Shown one piece after another: positions 48,492 to 60,660 of a stretch of DNA of 64,000 bases. Every line of letters begins with the position of its first letter. Position 1 is the stretch's first letter. The stretch covers positions 35,693,529 through 35,757,528 of the forward strand of contig OY726565.1 in the NCBI GenBank assembly GCA_963383645.1. The letters run 5' to 3'. The notes beneath the pieces are model-generated. The model searched no databases. It saw only the letters and a program-made list of their open reading frames with translations, and was not told the origin of the DNA. The DNA is from Muscardinus avellanarius. Lineage: Eukaryota; Chordata; Mammalia; Rodentia; Gliridae. The position numbers and the translations under genes are program-made.

Positions 48492-51206
48492 CTGGGAGTG
48501 TAGCCCGGAGGTAAAAGGGATTCCAGGAACCCCAGTACCACAAAAAAAATAAGATAAAATAATGCCTTACAGAGTCAGAAAATACTATCAATAGAGAAAT
48601 AAAAGCTATAAATACAAGAGACAGAAAAAAAAGGACTAGAACAACCAGAGAAGCAGAATACCATCTTGCCACACAGAACCAGACTCCAGAAGATGATCAC
48701 TCCCAAAATAAATGCAAAGTTTATAACAAAGGAAAAAAAAAAACAATTTGTCAACAGGAAATGGACATAGAATAAATATGGACCTATCTTAAGAGAGCTA
48801 ACCTAATAATTATTGGCATAGAGGAGGGAAAAGAAGCTAAAACCAAAGGGATCAACAATCTCTTTAAAGAAGTAACAGCAGAAAATTTTCCAATCATAGA
48901 GCAAGAGGTCGATACACAGGTTTAGGAAACACATAGAACTCCCTTTAGAAAAGATCCTAGAAAAGGTTCTGCATGTCACATAACAGTCAAAATGATCAAT
49001 GTAGAAACCAAGGAGAGAATATTAAAGGCAACGACAACAAAAACGCCAAGTAATATTCAGAGGCAAACGAATAAGAATCACTCCAGACTTCCCAAACCAA
49101 GTCATGAAAGCCAGAAGGGCCTGGAGTAACACATAACAAACTCTGAAAGAAAACAACTTCCAGCCAAAAATTTCCTACCCAGAAAAAATATCTTTCAAAT
49201 TAGATGGCGAAATAAGAAGCATCCATGACAAACAGAAGCTGAAGGAATTTATATGTTTAAAACCAGCACTAGAGAAAATACTCAAAAAGATTAACTACAA
49301 AGAAGAAATAAGTAATACATGCCAGAACCAAAGAAACAAGAACTTTCATAAAACAGCAGATGCTTTCATAAAAAACAAACTCTTGTGACATTAAAACACA
49401 CATAAATCCCAATACAATAATACTGGGAGACGTCAACACCACTCTCACACCATTAGGCCAATCTTTTAGACAAAAGGTTAGTAAAGATGCCTCAGTACTA
49501 AAAAACACCATTAATCAAATGGACCTGTTTGACACATATAGAACATTTCACCCAACTACAGTGGAGTACACATTTTTCTCAGCTGCTCACGGAACCTTCT
49601 CCAAAATAGATCACATCCTGGCCACAAAATGAGCACTAGCAAATTCAAAAAATGTGAAATACTTCCCTGTGTCTTTTTAGACCATAATGGAATGAAGTTA
49701 AAAATCAACTATCAAAAGACCCAAAGAAACCACATGAACATATGGAGGGTGAACACCACACTTCTGAATGAAGAATGAGTCATAGAAGACATAAGAGGTG
49801 AAATAAAGAAATTTCTAGAAACAAATGAAAATAAAGATACAATATATCAAAACCTCTGGGATGCTTTGAAGGCATTATTAAGAGGAAAGTTGATAGCATT
49901 GAGTGTTCACATAAGAAAAATAGAAAATCATCAAATAAACAATCTAATGACATACCTTGAAGCCCTTGAAAAACAGGAACAATCGAACCCCAAAGCCAGT
50001 AGAAGATAGGAAATTATTAAAATCAGAGCAGAATTAATGAAGTAGAAAATAAAGAAACATAAAGAAAATCAACAAAACCAAAAGCTGGTTTCTCGAAAAA
50101 AATTAACAACATAGACAAACCACTAGTCAACCTAACAAAAGAAAAGAGAATCAACCCAAATTATGAAGATAAGAGATGAAAAAGAGGGGATATTACTATT
50201 GACAGCATAGAAATCCAGAGGATTATCAGAAACTACTTTGAAAAACTATACTCAAACAAAATGGAAAATCTGGAGGAAATTGACAACTTTCTAGAGAAAT
50301 ACAACCTTCCTAAATTGAGTCAAGAAGATACAGGACACTTAAACAAGCCAATAACAATCAAAGAGACTGAAACAGCAGTAAAGAGCCTACCATCAAAGAA
50401 AAGTCCAGGACCAGATGGTTTCGCAAGTGAATTATATAAAACCTTTATAGAAGAGATTGGGATCGGAGCCTACAAATTAGTGCAACCACTTTGGAAAACA
50501 GTACGGATAATCCTCAGAAGAATGGGAACAAATCTACCATTCAATCCAGCAATACCACTTCTGAGTATCTACCCAAAAGAAAGGAAACCGAACTACCAAA
50601 CTATGCATGTGTATCTATGTTCATAGCTGCACAATTTACCATAGCCAGACTATGGAACCAGTCAAGATGTACATCAACAGATGAATGGTTTACAAAAATG
50701 TGGGATATGTAATGAAATTTTGTGTAATGGAATTTTACTCAGCCATAAAAGAAAAATACAATTGCAGTATTTACAGGGGAAATGGATAGATCTTGAGGAC
50801 ATTATGCTAAGTGAGATTAGTCAGTCGCAAAAAGTAAGAAATCAGATGCTTTCCCTAATATGTGAAAGCTAGGGTAAATAAGTCATAGGAGGAACTCCAG
50901 GTGAAAAAGGAGATCCTATAGAGGAGCAAATAAGCAACCTAACTGTGGGGATGTAAAGGGGGGAGAAGGAAACTCTTTAAAGTGCATGATGTACTTATTT
51001 ATATGGAAGTCAACCACTAAACCAAGCATGGGAGGGAGGGATGGTGAGGGTGTGAGGTGGGGACTGGGTGGGAGCTGGCTGGGTGATATGTGCATTTATA
51101 TCTACACAAGATTTTTTACCCCATTATGATGTATAAATGCAATGCACTAATAAAATATATATATTTAAAAAAGAATTCATACAAATTAAAAAATAGCAAC
51201 TCTAGA

Positions 51207-53398
51207 CCCTCCCCTTCCTCCCTCCCTACCCCTTTCTTTTCCCAAGGTTCTAGCTTTGGCAATGACCATCTGAATTGCTACTGTCTCACATCCATCCCAG
51301 CCAATTCATCATCTCAGAGTAAGTCCATACAGTTTCCTCCCATTTTGCTTCTTTCCATAGGTCCAGGAAGCAATCACCAAATATAATTAATGATTTAAAA
51401 TACCCTTGGCTTAAAATTTACAATATTATTTGGTTCTATTAAATGGGCTTCTAAATTGTTGAGATATAGGAAAATGATATAGTAGGATGGCTTTGTTCTG
51501 GAGTCTTTACTAAAGACACAATATTTGCTGAAAACTGGGGTTCAAGTCAGTATATAATCTTGTATGCAAAACTTATGCATTGCTTTATGGAGACAACTAT
51601 CTATTCTTCTACCCAAGCAACCTGAAAGTTTGGAGACAACAATCAGACCAATACTGGCCAAATTTCTGAAAAAGCTAAACACAGACTAAGGAAACTTCAC
51701 TTAGGAGACAAAGGGAGGCCATGAGCAGGCAGCTGTGACTGAGAGTCAAAAGCAGATGCTAACTCTGTCTCACTGCTATCCATGGATACATCCAGTAGAC
51801 TCATTCTGCCCATGTATATATGGACCTGAATCAGGTTCAGAAACCAGATGGTACTTCAGGCAAGTCAAACAATGAGAAAAGTAAAAAGGACACATTTTTC
51901 TCCTCTGTGTTTATGATGTGAAACTCAACATCTGTAAAGGTCACTACCACTCTCTTAGATTGTATCTTACAGAACTAGGACTCTGTTGAACCCTAGACAC
52001 TAAAGAGAAAATGCTTAGTCTTTTTCTGTGCCTGAACTTTGTAATATAGATTAAGGACAAAGAGGTTGGACACCAGGGAAAAAAATGTAAACAATGATAT
52101 TATCTTTCGGCTAAATCTGTTTCTCAGAAAGAGAATAAAGATTTTTAGGTTTGTGTTAAGAAAATCCAGAGTTATGCCAGCAAGGTAGTCATATGTGGCT
52201 CTTCTGGCCACACTAACAGGTGAAAATCTGCCACATCACCAGAGCCTCAAAAGACAAAACAAAAAACCCAATCAATAATTCTTTTTATAATTATTTGAAA
52301 GATTTTTAATAAAATTCGAATGTAATGGATTAGTTCTATGTTCAAAACTATGGATATATTTGATGCCATATATATCTGTGACTATAGATGTGCATACATC
52401 TGAGGGTTAAATATGCTATGCATCTGAGGTTTAGATAAATGTGTCATAAAAGCTTATAAGGTTAGATTTATGGGCTTTATACACATGCAAAGTAACCAAT
52501 AAGAGAACTTTTTATGAACTATCCTTTTTATCTAAATCTTAATCATATAACATAACATGTTTAATGAAGATATTCAAACTTCTAGCATCTAGATGTTTAC
52601 TACCATTCAAAAATCCCTGTTATTTAAGACCTGGCGTACATGTTTGTTTTGACTGAATGTTTTATTAGTTTATAAGAGAAATACAATTGCCTATCAGATA
52701 ATTAGCCTATTTCTGATCATGAACACTGTTCTCTAAACTTATAAAAGTTCTAAAACTATGCATTAATTTTTGCCAATGCTATTAACTTACACAGACCTGT
52801 AATATAGTTATCTTACTGAGACATTGATTCTAAATTTCATTATAAAAGTAAATATTAATAAATTTTAACTTTGTTAACACTTTAATGTAAATTATTACTG
52901 GCTTTTTTATGTCAAATATATTGTGTTCCCCAAGTATCTTCTAAAATGCAATGCTTAAGAAAATATTTTACCAAGTTGGTGTCCTATAAACAAAAATTAT
53001 TAATAGTAATAGCCCTTTTCAGGTTTTTATATGTTCCTAAATTGTACTATGAACTGTTTTCAAGTAAAGATAGAGATGCTCAAACACCTAGCATCACAAT
53101 CCATACCACTCTGACTAAAAATTGGGCTTTAATAAAAGCTATCTATCTATCTATCCATCTATATGAACATGTTAAATTTAAAGGAGCATTTGTTTAAATC
53201 ATCAAATATTATCACAACTATTATACAAACTAGATTTGTCTTGTCTCTAATAACTTTATTTTTTCTTTTCTTTATATATCTTTTTAATTGTTGTCCATTA
53301 ACATTACAGATGTAAAACTTCTAACAAAATAACCTAAACAGTGTTTTGAGTTGGCAGCCATCACCTGCAAGACAGATAAGCTGTAAATAGGAATTTAA
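51207..53398. other. AT-rich DNA, no gene seen
   Basis: No recognised gene. A short (CTAT)n tract lies near 53140-53162. Confidence 0.5.
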
Positions 53399-53409
53399 AA
53401 GAACTTGTG

Positions 53410-53597
53410 GGCCGGGCTGGTGGCGCACACTTGTAATCCCGGTGCTTGGGAGGCAGAGACAGGATCGCACAGTTTCGAAGCCAGCCGCGCTGACTTAAGA
53501 GACCCTGTTTCCAAATAAAAAAGTATAAAATAGTTCTGGGAGTGTAACCCGGAGGTAGAAGGGTTTCCAGGAACCCCAGTACCACCCCCCAAAAAAG
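53410..53597 (+). mobile_element. 7SL-ID SINE, short type
   Basis: Complete copy flanked by a perfect 11 bp duplication 'aagaacttgtg' (53399-53409 and 53598-53608). Confidence 0.95.
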
Positions 53598-53608
53598 AAG
53601 AACTTGTG

Positions 53609-53994
53609 AAACGAAACTAACCTTTAAGGTGTTCAACAACTAAGACTTGAAGAACAATAAAAAAAAAGTGCTAAGAAAAAAAAAAAAAGCCAATATTTGG
53701 CATTTGCCTTGCAAAATCAAATAGGCCCAGGCAATTGACAGTATTCCTAAAGGTTCTTTAATTCCAGTCAGTCCACCTCCTGATCAGGAAGATTGTAAAG
53801 ATCACAGAAACTAAGAAACAATAGTGCATATTCTGTAAAAAAGAGGGTCATTAAAGAGGAAAACATCCCCAGTACCTCAAAGTAAGCCATGTAATCAACA
53901 AGACCATGACCCATCCTGACAAATGACTCAACTGGTAGAAGAAAGTCCCTAACAATAAACCTTAACTAAACTTACCAGCAAAATAATTTTAAAA
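53609..53994. other. Possible old ERV/LTR-derived sequence
   Basis: No clear gene. Its end resembles sequence right of the next L1 (see findings), so it may belong to an older element. Confidence 0.3.
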
Positions 53995-54054
53995 AAAATT
54001 GTTTGCCCTACATGCGGTTACCTACTTAGTCTTAAATACCCAGTAGAAATAATT

Positions 54055-54992
54055 TTTATTATGCTTTAATTGGTAAATTATAATGTCATATCATAATGTA
54101 AGTCATATTGACAGTGAAATATATACACATAGTACTTGGTGGGGCCCCAGGTTCCCCATGTCCCCCATTCCCAATACAGAATACTAGGATTGATGCTGGT
54201 GTATTCACATATGTATACACAGTCAATGGTGGTATTTCCGTTAATGAATCTCAGTTTTCCCCTCCCCTCCCCCTTTACCTCCTTCCTGGCTCCACTGCAG
54301 TTTCTCCTCTATAATCTGGAGTCCCTCTGGTATTTCAATTGCTCCCTAGTTTATATATATATTAGAGAAAACATATGCCACTTCACTTTCAGTGACTGGC
54401 TAATCTCACTTAACCTAATGTTCTCCAGGTCCTTCCATCTTCATGCAAAGGACATAATTTTGTTCTTCTTCATTGCTGAATATAATTCTATTGTGTGCAT
54501 TTCCCATAATTTTGTAATCCATTCATCTGTTGATGAGCACCTAGGTTGATTCCATAATTTGGCTACTGTGAACTGTGCTGCTATGAAAATGAGTATGCAT
54601 ATGTTACTGTAGTTCTGTGGTTTTGGCCTCTTTAAAAGATACCCAGGAGTGGTATAGCTGCATCATATAGTGGATTCATTCCCAGTTTTCTGAGAAATCT
54701 CCACACTGATCTCCACAGCAACTGAACCAGTTTGCAATCTCACCCACAGTGTAGAAGAGTTTTAATTTCCCCACATCCTTGCCAACATTTATTGTTATTT
54801 GACTTCTTGATGTTTGCCATTCTGATTGGGGTTAGATCAAATTTTAGTGTGGTTTTGATTTGCATCTCTCTGATTAAAAAAAGTTGAACATTTTTTCATG
54901 TATCTGTTGGCCACTTGTATCTCTTCTTTTGTAAAGTGTCTATTCAATTCAATTGCCCATTGGGATATTTGTTTTTTCAGTATAGAAAAAAA
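54055..54992 (-). mobile_element. L1 3' end with ORF2 C-terminus, minus strand
   Basis: On plus: 'attatgctttaattggtaaa' (tail), 3'UTR, 'ttcattgctgaatataattc', then the ORF2 C-terminus reversed ('tttgatttgcatctctctga', 54855-54874) to about 54985. 5'-truncated. Confidence 0.88.
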
Positions 54993-55789
54993 TTTATGTT
55001 TGCCTAACAAAGGGCTACCTACTTGGTCTGGAATACCCAATAGGAAATTTTAACCAGAAATAAGTGTGTTATTCTGGGATAAAAATAACCATACTCATGG
55101 AGTTATTTAAAAGATCCTCACAAAAGTTAACTAGATATCTTCTGACTCTGGCTCCCCCTTTTGTACTTGATACCCCAATGTTTACATTAAAGGACTACCT
55201 GAATGCCTTGTACTTGCCTCCTATCAATCCAAAGTTTCTCCCCATCAAAGGCTTATAAGAATTAGGTCTCCTCACTGCCAAAAGAGAGGCTCCGCTTATT
55301 TCTACAGAAGGAGTGCTGTAGAAATGTCAACTACTCCAGAATAGTTTGGGATGCTGCCCAAAAGGAAAGAGTAGCCAAACTCCAGAAGAAACTGATTGGT
55401 ACCTGGGGAAAGTGGCCAAACATCTTGAACTGGGCACCCTGGAGTGCTCCCATTAGAAGCCTCTCCTTATTCTTATCTTTATAACCTTTGCCCCTTGCAT
55501 TTTCAAATTTACTTTCTATTTCATCATCATCTCATGAAGGCTTGACTTCATTATCCAAGCTGCCACCCCAAAGCAGTTCAGATAGTACAGACACCAAAAG
55601 CCACCCAACCCCACTGACTTCAACATTCCCTATTCGGAGGGAAGCACCTTTCCTTGTGAAGCAGATATGGAAAAGACTAGATGTCCTTTGCCACAACCCT
55701 AAGCTCCACCCTCTCTTGATTCTTTTCTACCAAGAGAAAGAGTGTAAAATGTTAAGAGTCTCAAACTAAAGCAACCCCATCTTGTGAAC
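54993..55789. other. Possible LTR-derived sequence left of the SKP1 insertion
   Basis: Continuous with 56735-57085, which has a TATA-like 'catactatataagcctctgt' and an end 'ccttgaaaataaataa', suggesting an old LTR into which the SKP1 copy inserted. The family is not recognised. Confidence 0.3.
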
Positions 55790-55803
55790 ACATGTCATTT
55801 TTT

Positions 55804-56732
<929 letters not shown>

Positions 56733-56734
56733 TT

Positions 56735-57179
56735 AGGTCTCTTTGCTCACTAGAAAAAATCCCAAGTCTTGCTTAAATACACTCATTCCCCTGCTTACCT
56801 AAATGTCCCCAATGTCTTATCTAAAATGTACCTGATGAACCCCAAGCTTATTCTGTCCCTCTGCTTCTGGGAAATTCCCATTGTCCTGCATAAGCCAGCT
56901 CTAACAACACAATTAACTCCTCTTAACAGCTCTTCTAGCAATGACTAACCACTCCTCTCCTGTGCTGCACAGAATCTCCCCTTAAGCATACTATATAAGC
57001 CTCTGTAAGCAGACACAGACTTCGACCTTTCCTGGAGACCCCTATCACAGGTTTTATCCTAATAAGACCTATACTGACCTTGAAAATAAATAAATAGTAT
57101 CTCTACTGTATTAATATCAAGTAATGAGGAAAAAATAAACTAAGACTGTGAAAATGAAAAAGAAGCAATTGACAGGGAA

Positions 57180-57181
<2 letters not shown>
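56735..57181 (+). repeat. Possible old LTR 3' part
   Basis: Promoter-like 'actatataagcctctgtaag' at about 56990, then 'ggttttatcctaataagacc' and an A-rich end near 57100. The family is not identified. Confidence 0.35.

Positions 57182-57220
<39 letters not shown>
57182..57220. repeat. (CA)n microsatellite
   Basis: About 19 CA units. Confidence 0.97.
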
Positions 57221-57221
<1 letters not shown>

Positions 57222-57284
57222 CAAATTGCAAACTGGAATCCAGATTACTGGATGAATATAGCAATATACAGAAGTGAGACTGAA

Positions 57285-57496
57285 AGCCAGGCATGGTGGC
57301 ACATACTTGTAATCCCAGCATTTGGGAGGCTGAGACAGGCAGATCCAGGTTCGTGGCCAACCTCAGCAACTTAGTAAGGCCCTTTGCAAGTCAGTGAAAC
57401 CCTGTTTCAAAATAAATAATAAAAAATAGGGCTGAAAGTATAGCTCAGAGGTAGAATACCCCTGGTTTCCATCCCAGTACTGGAAAAAAAAAAAAG
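57285..57496 (+). mobile_element. 7SL-ID SINE, long type
   Basis: 'agccaggcatggtggcacat' to 'catcccagtact' and an A-tail. The flanks 'agtgagactgaa' (57273-57284) and 'agcgagattgaa' (57497-57508) match at 10 of 12 positions. Confidence 0.92.
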
Positions 57497-57508
57497 AGCG
57501 AGATTGAA

Positions 57509-58037
57509 TATTTCCCCATTGTTCTGACACAGAGGGTTGGGTAGATGTTGGTACCAAATAAAATGGTGAAACACAAAGAGAAGAGCTGGTTTAAGAGAGA
57601 CTATAAAAAGTTCAGGTTTGGTCATGTAAACCATGAAGCAACCAGAGAAAATCTAGGTAGATTTTCTCATCTAGACATTGGCCACATGAGTCTAAGGATA
57701 GAAAAAAAGGCCTATACTGAAAAGACATTCTGGGAGTCCTTAAGTGTGTAGGCAGGATTTGAAAGTATGAGAAGTATTGTGATCAATTGAGAAGTATATG
57801 GGCAGTGAATAAAACAGAGGATCAAAGATGGATGCCGAGGAGGATCAATACATGAGGGCTCAGTAGAGAAAGGACAATCATCAAAGAGACAGAGAAGAAC
57901 AGTTATAAAGGTACAGGGAGGATAAAAAAGACCATATCATGATTATCAAGGAAACAGTCTTGAGAATTGCAAGTAGTAGAGATGTACAATATAAATAGCT
58001 GAAAAGTACATCTGTCTTCTGTTAAAATTAAAAAGTA
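57509..58037. other. No gene seen
   Basis: A 68-codon open frame at 57545-57751 has no recognised family. Confidence 0.45.
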
Positions 58038-58242
58038 AGCCACTGCAGTGGCACACACTTGTAATACCCACATTTGGGGAGCTGAGACAGAAAGACCGCG
58101 GTTTGCGGACAGCCTCAGCTACTTGGTAAGGCCTTTTGCAACTCTGTGAGACCCTGTTTCAAAATAAAGAATAAAAATATGGCTGAGGGTGTACCTTGGA
58201 GGTAGAATGCCCCTGGGTTCTATCCCTAATAATGAAAAAACA
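58038..58242 (+). mobile_element. 7SL-ID SINE, long type, diverged
   Basis: 'agccactgcagtggcacaca' to 'ctgggttctatccctaataa'. Confidence 0.88.
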
Positions 58243-58450
58243 AGTGGGACAAGTATGTTTGAAATGACTTCTCAAGACATACATTAAAAATAAAAGGGAA
58301 TAGGATGATAGTAATTATTCAGTTAAATATACTTTTTCATGAGAATTAAACAGCTATACACAAAGAAAATAAACAATTCATTAATCTATTCAATTTCCAT
58401 TAAGAAAAATAAATTTTGTGGATGATTAAAAAAATCTCATAATATTAATT
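58243..58450. other. AT-rich DNA, no feature
   Basis: Left flank of ERV2. Confidence 0.5.
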
Positions 58451-58456
58451 CTATCT

Positions 58457-58990
58457 TGTTGGGGCCCACTCGGCAGGACCGAGGTGGCACCCAGGCTTGT
58501 TGCCAGCGTGGACTCAAGATGGCGCCTGGGCTTGCAGCCAAGTCACGAGGCTCACGAGGCTGGCGGTGCCCTGAGCCTGCGCAGTGAGCCCTATCAGGCG
58601 CCTTACGGATAATTAGTGACGCAACACCTCGTGCTACCACCTGCCCGCCCAGGAGAAGGTTAAAAAAGCGCGCATGCCCTAGCGAAAAAGGAGGAGAAGG
58701 AGAAGAGGGTTGGTGGACAGGAAGAGAGTTTCTTGGCGGACTGCTCTGGGCTCCGAGCTGGGACGGACATGTTCACAAAGCCACCATTGTGACCGGTGTG
58801 TGCTGCAGCAGAGACATAGAGTGCCAGAAGGAGGGTTGGTGGAGTGATGAGGGAGAGGATAGAAGACTGATGTTGTTTTTACCTGAGAGGGCGTTGAGAG
58901 AGCATTAAAGAGGAATGGTAACTGTACAAGAACCTGGGGTAATAAAACTGCTTGAGGAAGATCGTGTAAGAGTCGTCACTGCGCGCGACA
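58457..58990 (+). repeat. ERV2 5' LTR (promoter)
   Basis: Contains 'caagatggcgcc' (58514-58525, YY1-like), a GC-rich promoter stretch, an AT-rich 'ggttaaaaaagcgcgc' near 58658 as a possible TATA substitute, and AATAAA at 58941. Unlike the surroundings it is rich in CpG. Confidence 0.95.
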
Positions 58991-58992
58991 AG

Positions 58993-59010
58993 TGGTGGCC
59001 CGTACGGGGA
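58993..59010 (+). other. ERV2 primer-binding site (tRNA-Ile type)
   Basis: 'tggtggcccgtacgggga', 2 bases after the LTR and identical to the ERV1 site. Confidence 0.82.
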
Positions 59011-59050
59011 ACTTCGCTTTGATCAGAACCTCGGCAGTCCCGGGCAGCCG

Positions 59051-59060
59051 GCTGGTAAGT
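59051..59060 (+). promoter_or_regulatory. ERV2 leader candidate splice donor
   Basis: 'gctg|gtaagt' with GT at 59055-59056. A strong consensus donor at the usual place before the repeat leader. Confidence 0.55.
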
Positions 59061-59090
59061 ACTCCTTTGACTCCGAAAAGGGAGGAGGAG

Positions 59091-59837
59091 GCTCCATTAA
59101 GGAGGATATTTTCCCCGATCAAAGGGGGCTCCATTAAGGAGGATATTTAGTAAATAAGGCTCGCGGATAAGCGAGGCTCGCGGAAAAGCGAGGGACAGCG
59201 CTGTATTTTCCCCGATCAAAGGGGGCTCCATTAAGGAGGATATTTAGTAAATAAGGCTCGCGGATAAGCGAGGCTCGCGGAAAAGCGAGGGACAGCGCTG
59301 TATTTTCCCCGATCAAAGGGGGCTCCATTAAGGAGGATATTTAGTAAATAAGGCTCGCGGATAAGCGAGGCTCGCGGAAAAGCGAGGGACAGCGCTGTAT
59401 TTTCCCCGATCAAAGGGGGCTCCATTAAGGAGGATATTTTTTAGTGTAAGCAAGTTATTTCCCCGATCAAAGGGGGCTCCATTAAGGAGGATATTTTCCC
59501 CGATCAAAGGGGGCTCCATTAAGGAGGATATTTAGTAAATAAGGCTCGCGGATAAGCGAGGCTCGCGGAAAAGCGAGGGACAGCGCTGTATTTTCCCCGA
59601 TCAAAGGGGGCTCCATTAAGGAGGATATTTTTTAGTGTAAGCAAGTTATTTCCCCGATCAAAGGGGGCTCCATTAAGGAGGATATTTTCCCCGATCAAAG
59701 GGGGCTCCATTAAGGAGGATATTTAGTAAATAAGGCTCGCGGATAAGCGAGGCTCGCGGAAAAGCGAGGGACAGCGCTGTATTTTCCCCGATCAAAGGGG
59801 GCTCCATTAAGGAGGATATTTTTTAGTGTAAGCAAGT
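59091..59837 (+). repeat. ERV2 leader higher-order tandem array with repeated hairpins
   Basis: The word 'gctccattaaggaggatatt' starts at 59091, 59128, 59225, 59322, 59419, 59476, 59513, 59610, 59667, 59704 and 59801. The spacings are 37, 97, 97, 97, 57, 37, 97, 57, 37 and 97 bp, so a 57+37+97 = 191 bp super-unit is itself duplicated (59419-59609 and 59610-59800). Each 97 bp unit holds two tandem hairpins with a 5 bp stem CTCGC/GCGAG and loops GGATAA and GGAAAA; ten in total. Open frames of 63-64 codons on the minus strand here are by-products of the repeat. Confidence 0.95.
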
Positions 59838-60112
59838 TAGAGAATCGGGCTGGTCCTGATTCGACTCCCTCTCCTAATCCGCCACCATAGATGGAAGACA
59901 CCTGAGGTTAGTTGGAAAAGGCGCCTAATGTGTAAAGGATAGGTCAGAAGATTAGTTCCTAACGTAAGAGTTGTAAACTGCTGCTCGGTACCGTAGAGAT
60001 GAGTTGTTTTCTTTAAGATCTTTGGGGAATTATTTCTACTTTCCCTCTTCCTTTACCTTGGTTAATGATAGTTTAGGTTGTTTTATTGATACCTGTTTTC
60101 TGACTTTCTGCT

Positions 60113-60444
60113 ATGCTTCTATGCACCCTTGGAGACTTTGGAATTTCTGCTCTTATTGCTGTAATTGTGGCCTCTGTGGCCGTGGCAGTTATTGCAGCCA
60201 CTATGAATGCTCTATCCTCACATGTGGCTGCTGGCATGGCTCAGCAAGCTCAATTATCTGGACTATATGTATAACGTATGTGCAGTATCAGAATTTCTCC
60301 CATGCAGGCAATTTGTTTCGTCAATTAAGCAAGACGCTTCTGGGAACTTGGAGCCGTGAATTTGAACACACCATGATTGAGCTACGAGCGTCCATCGCTG
60401 CAATTAATTCTACCCGCGTAGAAGTCGCCGCAATACAACAATGA
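60113..60444 (+). pseudogene. ERV2 env-TM remnant, first part
   Basis: Two env-like pieces in different frames. 60113-60274 is a 53-codon frame with a hydrophobic, fusion-peptide-like stretch ('GISALIAVIVASVAVAVIAA') and a heptad-like continuation. The frame ending at 60444 holds the 'INSTRVEV' segment shared with ERV1 env. The surface subunit is missing and the frames are broken; no Env could be made. Confidence 0.75.
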
Positions 60445-60660
60445 ATGGACTTAATACACGGAACATTGGGTTTTTTAAAAGACTGGGGTGGCATGGCGTT
60501 CTGGGCATTCTTGCTGGTGGTAGCATGATGTTTCATGGTTGGATATATCAGGCGAACTCGACAACGCGCACTGCAACAACAGCACATATTGGTGCAAGCT
60601 CTGGCAGCCCTAGAAGCTGGCTTATCTCCCCATGTATGGCTCAGTATGCTGGATCGGTAG
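60445..60660 (+). pseudogene. ERV2 env-TM remnant, membrane and tail part
   Basis: Downstream of a stop at 60442-60444. It is broken by further stops, but its end ('LVQALAALEAGLSPHVW', near 60590-60645) resembles the end of the ERV1 env remnant ('ACVAIEAGQSPQAW'). Confidence 0.65.

Larger units (their letters stand above)
44548..48556 (+). mobile_element. 7SL-ID SINE, short type, split by a retrovirus
   Basis: The left half, 44548-44685, ends at 'aggtctggga' and the right half, 48492-48556, begins 'ctgggagtgtagcccggagg'. SINE flanks: 'aaataacgccttac' (44534-44547) and 'aaataatgccttac' (48557-48570), one mismatch. The provirus sits between the halves. Confidence 0.93.
44461..51190 (+). mobile_element. 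L1 (plus strand) with nested SINE and retrovirus, internally deleted
   Basis: It begins near 44461 with an L1 5' end ('ctggaagatggcaacctagt') and resumes after the nested insertions at about 48571. It continues through ORF1 ('gagggaaaagaagctaaaac', ending 'gcactagagaaaatactcaa' near 49275), the endonuclease C-terminus (49400-49640) and the RT N-terminus (50230-50460). It then jumps to the ORF2 C-terminus ('LVQPLWKTV', 50477) and a 3'UTR ending near 51170. Flanking duplication 'aaatagcaactttaga' (44445-44460) recurs with one mismatch at 51191-51206. So the L1 itself has lost the ORF1/ORF2 junction and most of the RT. Confidence 0.85.

Noticed and set aside
53361..53639. Open frames with 'FLETLLPPGYTPR' or 'PGYTSR' peptides, also at 17468, 22231, 38984, 41493 and 43531
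   Set aside because: All are antisense translations of the 7SL-ID SINE, including its A-tail and ID end; not genes.
58437..58640. Minus-strand open frame present identically in both ERV2 LTRs
   Set aside because: Antisense of the LTR; its repetition only reflects the LTR pair.
59091..59837. Regularly spaced repeats resembling a CRISPR array
   Set aside because: The spacers are themselves repeated, the array lies between a retroviral primer site and an env remnant, and the DNA is mammalian. It is a leader tandem array.
59134..59901. Series of 63-64 codon minus-strand open frames with nearly identical peptides
   Set aside because: They are translations of the antisense strand of the ERV2 tandem array; the period creates them, and no start or promoter context exists.
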